A stretch of 64,000 nucleotides of DNA from Metabacillus malikii (lineage in GTDB: Bacteria; Bacillota; Bacilli; Bacillales; Bacillaceae), in assembly GCF_030813355.1 (NCBI RefSeq), contig NZ_JAUSUD010000022.1, forward strand, positions 1 to 64,000, given 5' to 3'. The notes below the pieces were generated by a model that saw only the letters and a program-made list of their open reading frames with translations, had not been told where the DNA came from and did not search any database. Positions 56,949 to 64,000 of this stretch are shown here, piece after piece. Each line of letters starts with the position of its first letter. The stretch's first letter is position 1. The position numbers and the translations under genes are program-made.

Positions 56949-58184
56949 GTGGCATCAAAATCTAACGGAATGACAATAACGGCAATTGGGTCAATACCTC
57001 TAATTATGACATTGGGAAATTCAATGCTTATTCCAATCTTGCCCCAAATGAAGTCAAGTTTAAAACTGTCTCAGATGGAAGTTAGTTTAACAATTACTGT
57101 TTTTTCTGTTGTTGCAGCTATTTTTATCCCTATATTAGGTTACTTATCTGACCGCTTCTCACGAAAAATTGTCATTCTGCCGGCACTTATCCTTTATGGA
57201 CTTGGTGGCCTTCTAGCAGGTTTCGCTGCATGGAAAATGTCAAACCCTTATATATGGATATTAGTAGGAAGGACTTTACAAGGTATCGGTGCTGCTGGAA
57301 GTATGCCTATTGCAATGGCATTGACTGGCGACTTATTTAAAGGCGGTGAACAAAGTAGGGTTTTAGGGATAGTTGAAGCATCAAACGGGCTAGGTAAAGT
57401 TCTGTCCCCTATTCTAGGCTCTTTGCTAGGACTACTCATTTGGTATTCGGTATTTTTTGCTTTCCCAGCGATTGTTGTTGTTTCTGTTCTACTTACTTGG
57501 ATATTTATTAAAGAAAAAAGAAATAGACAAGCCCCTCCCCCATTTGGTAAATATGTAAGAGGTTTATTATCAGTATTTAAATACGAAGGGAGATGGCTAT
57601 TTACAGTTTATTTAGCAGGCTCTATCTGTTTATTCACTTTATTTGGAATATTATTTTATCTATCCGATGTACTTGAGAAAACTTATAAAATTGACGGGGT
57701 TGTTAAAGGGCTCATATTAGCGATTCCACTTTTAGTTATGGTGACAACGTCTTATTTGACTGGTAGCAAAATCGGCAAAAACATGATAGCAATGAAGCGT
57801 TTAATTGTAATGGGCCTTAGTCTTATGACAATATCTTATGGATTATTAGTACTAGTTGAAAAATTGGTGCCGTTTTTACTGATACTCGTCATCAGTAGTG
57901 TTGGAACAGGTCTTGTGTTACCTTGTATAAACAGCTTAATAACAGGCTCTGTAGGAAAGGAGCGCAGAGGATTTGTTACTTCTCTATATAGTTCTGTTCG
58001 CTTCTTAGGTGTTGCTGTAGGACCACCTGTATTCACACGATTACTTGAATGGTCAAGAACTGGTATGTTCCTTTCAGTGGCTATTTTAACTCTTGTCGCT
58101 GGACTGTTAGCCCTTGTCCTCATTCATGTTGAAAAGGACTCTAAAGGCAAGAAAAAAAGAACCATCAGATATAACTACGTTTAA
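56949..58184 (+). CDS. MFS efflux transporter (DHA1 type)
   Basis: About 411 residues with 12 membrane segments. Loop 2-3 motif [13 protein letters not shown], motif [20 protein letters not shown] and motif C-like [19 protein letters not shown] mark a drug/proton antiporter of 12-TM type. The start is unclear: GTG 56949 has AAGGGTG 11 bases before it; GTG 56937 and ATG 56967 are alternatives. It lies 26 bases after the DUF3231 gene. Substrate unknown; resembles the YmfD-like exporter group. Confidence 0.8.
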   Translation: MASKSNGMTITAIGSIPLIMTLGNSMLIPILPQMKSSLKLSQMEVSLTITVFSVVAAIFIPILGYLSDRFSRKIVILPALILYGLGGLLAGFAAWKMSNPYIWILVGRTLQGIGAAGSMPIAMALTGDLFKGGEQSRVLGIVEASNGLGKVLSPILGSLLGLLIWYSVFFAFPAIVVVSVLLTWIFIKEKRNRQAPPPFGKYVRGLLSVFKYEGRWLFTVYLAGSICLFTLFGILFYLSDVLEKTYKIDGVVKGLILAIPLLVMVTTSYLTGSKIGKNMIAMKRLIVMGLSLMTISYGLLVLVEKLVPFLLILVISSVGTGLVLPCINSLITGSVGKERRGFVTSLYSSVRFLGVAVGPPVFTRLLEWSRTGMFLSVAILTLVAGLLALVLIHVEKDSKGKKKRTIRYNYV

Positions 58185-58187
58185 CAT

Positions 58188-58775
58188 TTATCGATAACGT
58201 CTAGACTTAAATACTCTATCAACCATTTTCGTTGCTAACCATTGACTAATTAATGCTTGAATAATGATTTCCCATCTAACAATGAATGCAATAATGACAA
58301 AAATAATCCCATTGAGCCAAAGTAATGTTTTCCCAGGCAGGATTCCTCGTGTATTTGCAAATATTAAGGCGATTACTCCAACCCCACCGTTGGAGACGCC
58401 TTCTCTCAGTAATAATCCAATTCCTAATCCGAGAAATAGCGAACCTAAAATTAAATCTATCCACGTATTTCCTAGTGTAATATCCAATATATTTTGAAAA
58501 AAGTAGACAGACATTGATGTAACAGTCATTGCCACCATTGTCCAAAGTGTACTGCTATTACCTAGGTACTTTATTGCAAGTAAAAGCATTGAAAAGTTGA
58601 CGATCCATAATGCAAGTCCCATATTTATTTGAAAAAAATAATGAAATAAAACGGCTATACCTCCTGCACCTCCTGAAGGTATAGCATGTGGAAACAAAAA
58701 CATTCCCATTCCCAAGCCTTGAGTAAAACCACCAACAAAGACGAAGCTTGCCTTTTTATAAAATTCTCTCATCAT
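58188..58775 (-). CDS. YitT-like membrane protein
   Basis: 195 residues, five hydrophobic segments, with GGFTQGLGMGMFLFPHAIPSGGAGGIAVLF and ILGSLFLGLGIGLLLREGVSNGGVGVIALI of the YitT/DUF161 family. Lacks the C-terminal DUF2179 domain of full YitT proteins (about 280 residues), so it is a short form. The C-terminus ends in basic KSRRYR. AGGATGG before ATG. It converges on the MFS gene, 3 bases apart, with no terminator between. Confidence 0.8.
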   Translation of the reverse strand: MMREFYKKASFVFVGGFTQGLGMGMFLFPHAIPSGGAGGIAVLFHYFFQINMGLALWIVNFSMLLLAIKYLGNSSTLWTMVAMTVTSMSVYFFQNILDITLGNTWIDLILGSLFLGLGIGLLLREGVSNGGVGVIALIFANTRGILPGKTLLWLNGIIFVIIAFIVRWEIIIQALISQWLATKMVDRVFKSRRYR

Positions 58776-59069
58776 ACCATCCTGAAATTATTTCGATTTT
58801 TAAAGTATAGATATGTTATAATCTATTCCCTGCTTGTACTATTTATGATTTGAATAGGTAATATCATTTCATCACTTCAATAAAAATCTTCGTTCATTGG
58901 ATAGCCTTCGGAACATTCCTATTCCGCATGAGAGCCAGTACTCATGCTGTAATCAACCTAAACGTCTAACTCGTAATAAATAATACGAAGATAAAATCGA
59001 AATATCAAATCATCGTTCGGATTTGTCTATGATTAGAACCTTTCATCCCAACATCCAAATTAGCTAATT

Positions 59070-59603
59070 TTAAGATTGAGTCTCAAATTTCTCAGTAAAG
59101 ATAATGTCTGATTTCTTTAACATTTCCTTTGATAATGGCTTTTCGTTAGCATAACCCAATCCTAATATAGCTAGTACTCTTCTATCCTCTGGGATTGATA
59201 GTGCCTCTCTTACAAAACTTTCCCTCTGATAAGACTCTACATTATCCATCGTATTTACTATTGCACCAAATGCACAGCCTACCCCTTCATTTACAGCCGC
59301 TAACCAAATAAAACTACTAGCAATTGACGCATCCTGAATCCAGTACTTACTAATAGTTGGTCTCCCAGTAATAACAATGGCACGATTAGCCTTATTTAAC
59401 CACTTAACATATGGAGTTGCCTCAGATAGCTTAGTCAACATTTCCTTATTTCTTATTGAAATAAATTCTCTTGAAGGTAAATTATTTCCTGTAGGTGCTA
59501 AATATGCAGCGTTTATTATCTTTTCCATTACTTCATCGGATATTTCCTTTTCTAAAAAACTCGTAATCTCACGCCTTTTTTCTATTACCTCGTAAAACTC
59601 CAT
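59070..59603 (-). CDS. Nitroreductase family protein
   Basis: 177 residues. RREITSFLEKEISDEVMEKIINAAYLAPTGNNLPSREFI is the FMN-binding start, WIQDASIASSFIWLAAVNEGVGCAFGAI the dimer interface, and VLAILGLGYAN the flavin-binding end. Cytoplasmic flavoprotein oxidoreductase; substrate unknown. AGAGGAGG before ATG. Confidence 0.88.
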   Translation of the reverse strand: MEFYEVIEKRREITSFLEKEISDEVMEKIINAAYLAPTGNNLPSREFISIRNKEMLTKLSEATPYVKWLNKANRAIVITGRPTISKYWIQDASIASSFIWLAAVNEGVGCAFGAIVNTMDNVESYQRESFVREALSIPEDRRVLAILGLGYANEKPLSKEMLKKSDIIFTEKFETQS

Positions 59604-60033
59604 TAAATATCCTCCTCTTTAAAATGATGTATATATTTTACTACTTTATTCTACCAGCATTTATTATATAAGCTAAATTATTCGCATTGATGTTTGGAAC
59701 GAATGAACGAATCCACTATAAAAAAGTGAATATGTGGAAAACTGTCACTTAAAAACTGTTATACCTATGGAAAGCGAATAACTCCTTTGCTACACATATA
59801 GGTAAATAGCACTATTCATTTATATTAGATTAATAAAAATGTTATAAATAATAATGATTGTATTAATTGACAGTCAACAGCACATTTCTACTAAATTATA
59901 GAAATTTTATTTGAAAATATTTTGCGAAAATAGTAGAAATATTCATAAGTTCCGTTTATTATTAACTTAAATGTTAAATATAAACACAAACATTTACTTA
60001 GGTAAAAAGACTTATGTTTTAGGGGGTTAGAAC
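59604..60033. other. Intergenic region before the chemoreceptor gene
   Basis: TTGACA near 59867 is followed by AT-rich DNA without a clear -10. No sigma-D GCCGATAT motif was found. Confidence 0.35.
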
Positions 60034-61815
60034 GTGGACAGTAACGAAAAGAAAAGACGTGCAAAAAAGGAGTCGAAGACAACAAAAACTAAAAGGAAAA
60101 CTGCTGTATTGAACTACTTTAAAACGATTCGAGGTAAGATTACCGTTTCATTTGGAATTTTGTCTATTGTTTTACTAGTGTCAGCTACGACATCATATAT
60201 GAATATGACACAGCTTGACAATGAAATCGATTACTTAATTGAAAATGATTTAGAGATTAATAGAAGCTCCCAGAATCTATCAGAAACTTTAACTAAGATG
60301 GAGTCGAGTCAAAGAGGTTTTGTGCTTACAGGGCTAACCGATTTAGTTTATCCTTTTGAAAATGGAAAGTATGAATTTACGGAAGAGTACGAAATATTGC
60401 TAGAACTATTTAGAAACAATGAAGCCCAACTTGCAAAGTTAGCGATTATTGAGGAAAACTATAATAATTGGATTGAGTATGCTGATTCGCTTATCACCAT
60501 TCGAAAAACTGAAGGATTAGAAGCTGCAGCTTTAATTGTAGAAGCAGGTGAAGGAACTGCCTTCATGGAGGCTATACAGACACAAATTGAATTTATTACG
60601 TCTGAACAAAAAAATATTCAAGCAGAACGAATTGATGAATTAAATAAACAAGTTTCAGTATTTAAAGTGATTACAGTTGGTTTAACTTTGTTTGCAATTC
60701 TTTTAGCACTATTTTTCATGATTAATTTATCAAGAGGAATTCGTAAAAATGTATCTAAAATTAGCCAGTCTATTTTGGAAATTGCCAATGCTGGCGGTGA
60801 CCTGACAAAACGGATTGAAGTCAATACACAAGATGAAATTGCCGACTTAGCAAATGATGCAAATAAATTAATTGATAGTATCGCCGTTTTAGTTCGTCAA
60901 GTTTCACTTATGGCTCAAAATGTAACCGCAACCAGTCAGGAATTACTTGCGTCTGCGGAAGAAACGTCGACTACTATTCACTCGATTGCAAAAACAACAA
61001 GTGAGATTGCATCAGGTAGTGAGACGACAAAATCAAAAATGGATTTTTCTTCTGAAAAGATGGAAGAGCTTGAAAGTGCCGCTACTTTCTTAAATCAACA
61101 AGCTGAAATTGTTAAAACAAATTCATCCGAAATGCTAGTAGTTGCTAAAAAAGGTGGGGAGACTGTTCAGGCCTCATCTGAAAAGATTAATTCTATAGAA
61201 GAAATTATGTTAAACACAAGTCAAACCGTTGAAGCACTTGGAAATAAATCAAATGAAATTACTTCGATTATTGGAACGATTACAGATATTGCTGAACAAA
61301 CGAATTTGCTAGCATTAAATGCGGCAATTGAGGCTGCACGTGCTGGTGAACATGGGAAAGGCTTTGCTGTCGTTGCAAAAGAAGTTAGAAAACTAGCTGA
61401 ACAGTCACAACTAGCCGCACAAGGTGTGAAAGATATTATCCACTCAATTCAAACTGAAGTAAAAAATATTGTCCAACAGAACCAACAAGGTGTAAAAGAA
61501 GTTATTGCTGGTGTTGAAATGACAAATCAAACGAATTCATCTTTGAGCGATATCATCAATCAAACACAGCGAACAACAATCGTCGTCAATGAAATGGTTG
61601 ACCATATTCAACAAACACTAAAATTAAGTAAAGAAGTATCCGAATCATTTGAGAAAGTTATTGAAATTACAACAGAAACTGCATCATATACTGAAAATAC
61701 AGCTGCAGCTTCAGAGCAAGGTTCTGCAGCAATGGAACAAATAACGATCTCAACCTCTCATCTATCTAAACAAGCCGAAGAATTAAGAACTGTTATTGAA
61801 CGGTTTAAATTATAA
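60034..61815 (+). CDS. Methyl-accepting chemotaxis protein
   Basis: 593 residues. Basic N-terminus (about 35 residues) then TM1 ([22 protein letters not shown]), an extracellular about 150-residue CHASE3-like helical sensor, TM2 near 212-232 ([21 protein letters not shown]), HAMP and the signalling hairpin with [50 protein letters not shown] start after AGGGGG. Implies motility. Signal unknown. Confidence 0.93.
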   Translation: MDSNEKKRRAKKESKTTKTKRKTAVLNYFKTIRGKITVSFGILSIVLLVSATTSYMNMTQLDNEIDYLIENDLEINRSSQNLSETLTKMESSQRGFVLTGLTDLVYPFENGKYEFTEEYEILLELFRNNEAQLAKLAIIEENYNNWIEYADSLITIRKTEGLEAAALIVEAGEGTAFMEAIQTQIEFITSEQKNIQAERIDELNKQVSVFKVITVGLTLFAILLALFFMINLSRGIRKNVSKISQSILEIANAGGDLTKRIEVNTQDEIADLANDANKLIDSIAVLVRQVSLMAQNVTATSQELLASAEETSTTIHSIAKTTSEIASGSETTKSKMDFSSEKMEELESAATFLNQQAEIVKTNSSEMLVVAKKGGETVQASSEKINSIEEIMLNTSQTVEALGNKSNEITSIIGTITDIAEQTNLLALNAAIEAARAGEHGKGFAVVAKEVRKLAEQSQLAAQGVKDIIHSIQTEVKNIVQQNQQGVKEVIAGVEMTNQTNSSLSDIINQTQRTTIVVNEMVDHIQQTLKLSKEVSESFEKVIEITTETASYTENTAAASEQGSAAMEQITISTSHLSKQAEELRTVIERFKL

Positions 61816-61941
61816 GGCCAGGTTTGCCGATGCAAATTGCAAATAACGAAACGCGTAGGAAGGTTAGATTAATGTATGTTTACACTAACAATGCACACAA
61901 AGCACGTTCATGCGATATGTGTCTAACCCTAATAACAATAC

Positions 61942-61986
61942 AAAAAGAACAAGAAATGTCGTGTTATCGACTTTCTTGTTCTTTTT
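61942..61986. terminator. Bidirectional terminator
   Basis: AAAAAGAACAAGAAA pairs with TTTCTTGTTCTTTTT, a perfect 15-bp stem, between converging chemoreceptor and GH127 genes. Confidence 0.9.
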
Positions 61987-62021
61987 GTTAGAACAATTCC
62001 CTTGCCGGTTATCATTGTTTA

Positions 62022-64000
62022 TTATTTGTAGTCTGTTCCTTTAACAATCCTTACTCCGTACACTCCACCTGCAACCTTTCCTTCACTAGATGCAAATTTA
62101 ACCTTAACACTTTGTTTTCCTAATGTTAACGATAGCGGAATTTCATATAAACAATCAAATAATTGTCCAGGTTGATTTGCTTTAAGACTAACTGATGTAA
62201 TAGTTTGATTATCAATCATGATATCAAACTCTCTATCATATGCCCTTCCATTTTCATGTACAGTCGTATCATTTCCACTATAGGTGACAACTAAATATGA
62301 CGTTTTTTCAGGGTCAACTTTCATTTGATAACTAAAATATCCTTCACCAATACTATCTCTCCAACCACGATTAAATAGATTTAAGTAACCGGATCGTGAG
62401 TTTTTCTTCTCTATTGAATGTTCAACTTCAGGTTGCTGCTCATGTGGACTTACAACATCTATTGTCATTTCATTTATTTTTTTTGCTTCTTCTAATTCTT
62501 TGTCAATAAACGTTTGATATGCACCTTCATCCATTATGTTCCAATATAGATTGTACCTTTGATGGTGTAGCTTATGAAAAGGAATTAGTGTAATCCTTAT
62601 GTTACCTGGTTGTCCGATTGGTGCTGTAATAAATGATAAAGAGTTATCATTTGTTCGTTTAATCCACTTTGTTATATCCCTTTCATCTGTAATTAAATCA
62701 GGTACTTCAATTAATGGGTGATTATTCAGGGATAAATGGTCTTTTAAAATATCTGACTCTGGGAATTGTTCTCTTCCTAAAGCACCTGCTAAAACTATTG
62801 GTCCGTATAATATTGCAGCTTTCCGTTTATCATCCTTTGTATGTTCGAGATATAAATTCATCGGGATCTGAATCTCAATCACATCTCCATCTTTCCACTT
62901 ACCACTTATTGTTAAATATCCATTTTCATAGCATTTATATTCAGTCTTTCCATTTACCGTAGCTAACACTGGTCCAGCTATCCACTTTGGAACACGTATA
63001 CGGATTGTAACCTCTTCATTCGTAGTTTGTGTAAACGTTAACTTCGCGAAATTAGATTCTGGGAAGTTTGTTTCTTGTCTAAGCTTAAGATTGTGTTCTG
63101 GTATAGAAAGCTCTGAAGCTATAAATAAATTTATATACAACTCATTATTTTCGTAATAATAGATATTTCGGTTATACCTCGCTGGATTTTCCATTCCCGT
63201 ACCTGTACAGCACCAAAAAGATTCATCTGGTGAACAGTAAACTTTAAAATGTCCAGGTTGAGTAGCAACGAAATAGGTTTTCATTCCAGAATCAGGATCT
63301 TGCGATGCAAGAATATGATTATAGAGGGCTCTTTCATAATAATCAATATATTTTACGTCTTTACTCCACTTAAAAAGATGTTCTGTTAACTTTAACATGT
63401 TATAAGTATTACATGTTTCCGTTGTTTGGATACCAAGTTGTTCTGTATCCTCTGGTCCAAAATGTTCATTAATACTATTACCACCAATAACATAGGAACG
63501 ATGATTTGTCACTTGACTCCAGAAATACTCAGCCATATTACGATAAGTATATTCTCCAGTGATTTCGTATAATTTTGCCGCACCAATTACTTTTGGTATT
63601 TGTGTATTTGCATGTTTTCCTTGGAGATCATCGACTCCTTTAGATAGAGGTTCTAGTACCGCTTGATGACAAAAGCGTTTAGCTAGTTTTAAATAATCTT
63701 CATTGTTCGTAATCAGATACAAATCAGCTAAAGCTTCATTCATTCCTCCATGCTCACAAATTAACATTCTTTGAAATTGCTCTTCACTTAATTTATCTGT
63801 TTCCTTTTTTGCCCAATTAGCGAGTTTCGTAACGATTGAAAGTGCCTTTTCATTCCCTGTTAAATTATATACATCTATTAATCCAGCATATATTTTATGG
63901 ATGCTATACCAAGGTACCCAGCCTCCGCCTAAGCTAAAGTTATCTACTTCATAATCCCCGCTAAATACTTTGTCAAAGCAAGACCGACTAAAGCCACTAA
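62022..64000 (-). CDS. GH127 beta-L-arabinofuranosidase-like enzyme, 5' end cut by window
   Basis: Removes terminal beta-L-arabinofuranose from arabinan or glycoprotein oligosaccharides. The frame stays open to the window end; the ATG at 63767 is internal, since FSGDYEVDNFSLGGGWVPWY is coded upstream of it. TTETCNTYNMLKLTEHLF (Glu and Cys of the zinc site) and SFWCCTGTGMENPARYN (paired Cys) match the GH127 metal/catalytic set. C-terminal beta-sandwich (about 450-581). No signal peptide is visible because the start is missing. Fits the plant-polysaccharide genes of 28-42 kb. Confidence 0.88.
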   Translation of the reverse strand, partial: SGFSRSCFDKVFSGDYEVDNFSLGGGWVPWYSIHKIYAGLIDVYNLTGNEKALSIVTKLANWAKKETDKLSEEQFQRMLICEHGGMNEALADLYLITNNEDYLKLAKRFCHQAVLEPLSKGVDDLQGKHANTQIPKVIGAAKLYEITGEYTYRNMAEYFWSQVTNHRSYVIGGNSINEHFGPEDTEQLGIQTTETCNTYNMLKLTEHLFKWSKDVKYIDYYERALYNHILASQDPDSGMKTYFVATQPGHFKVYCSPDESFWCCTGTGMENPARYNRNIYYYENNELYINLFIASELSIPEHNLKLRQETNFPESNFAKLTFTQTTNEEVTIRIRVPKWIAGPVLATVNGKTEYKCYENGYLTISGKWKDGDVIEIQIPMNLYLEHTKDDKRKAAILYGPIVLAGALGREQFPESDILKDHLSLNNHPLIEVPDLITDERDITKWIKRTNDNSLSFITAPIGQPGNIRITLIPFHKLHHQRYNLYWNIMDEGAYQTFIDKELEEAKKINEMTIDVVSPHEQQPEVEHSIEKKNSRSGYLNLFNRGWRDSIGEGYFSYQMKVDPEKTSYLVVTYSGNDTTVHENGRAYDREFDIMIDNQTITSVSLKANQPGQLFDCLYEIPLSLTLGKQSVKVKFASSEGKVAGGVYGVRIVKGTDYK

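Overview
The window is chromosomal DNA from an AT-rich, Gram-positive, probably endospore-forming member of the Bacillaceae. Evidence for this includes strong AGGAGG-type ribosome binding sites, frequent TTG/GTG starts, perfect cre (CcpA) sites, a perfect PerR box, a B. megaterium-like XylR operator, a sigma-K-like promoter, and gene sets known from Bacillus (yesLMNOPQR, yuaF-floT, uxaABC, RsbR, DUF3231, YesL). No rRNA, tRNA, CRISPR array, prophage or transposase was recognised. Gene families were assigned by reading motifs, without database searches.

Region 1 (1-2.1 kb) is xylose isomerase with cre and XylR sites. Region 2 (2.1-13.1 kb) is a surface-glycan locus. One glycosyltransferase and two small DUF2642/YuzF-like proteins (with a sigma-K-like promoter) lie beside a long minus-strand gene series. 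That series holds three nucleotide-sugar enzymes plus an extra reductase, two GT2 enzymes, a single protein fusing sulfotransferase, LamG and GT2 domains, and an APS kinase. Together they look like a dedicated machine that makes the sulfate donor PAPS and a deoxy-amino sugar and assembles a sulfated glycan, possibly on the spore surface. This is the most novel content of the window.

Region 3 (13.0-16.6 kb) has a large palindromic dispersed repeat, an unusual glutamine synthetase without glnR, and an SDR oxidoreductase. Region 4 (16.7-21.2 kb) is a complete NAD salvage operon headed by an NrtR-type Nudix regulator with its own promoter and palindrome. Region 5 (21.4-27.2 kb) is hexuronate catabolism (uxaC, a LacI regulator, uxaB, uxaA) with three matching operator sites. 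Region 6 (28.5-41.8 kb) is a rhamnogalacturonan/pectin uptake and degradation locus. It contains an ASRT-like protein, the YesMN two-component system, two solute-binding lipoproteins, one permease pair, a GH115-like enzyme, YesL, GH105 and a GDSL acetylesterase. A GH127 enzyme at the right edge (62.0-64.0 kb, cut by the window end) fits the same plant-polysaccharide lifestyle.

Region 7 (42-62 kb) is mostly housekeeping and stress genes: acyl-CoA thioesterase, PerR-type catalase, succinate-semialdehyde dehydrogenase, metE under a cobalamin riboswitch, a DEAD-box helicase, an RsbR-like stressosome protein, flotillin with its NfeD partner, DUF3231, an MFS exporter, a YitT-like membrane protein, a nitroreductase and a chemotaxis receptor. 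Several very small, hydrophilic or coiled-coil proteins of unknown role are interspersed. Two families of palindromic non-coding elements recur: long terminators with GTGACTCA outer stems (three copies), and a GC-richer repeat with one intact copy, one interrupted copy and degenerate fragments.
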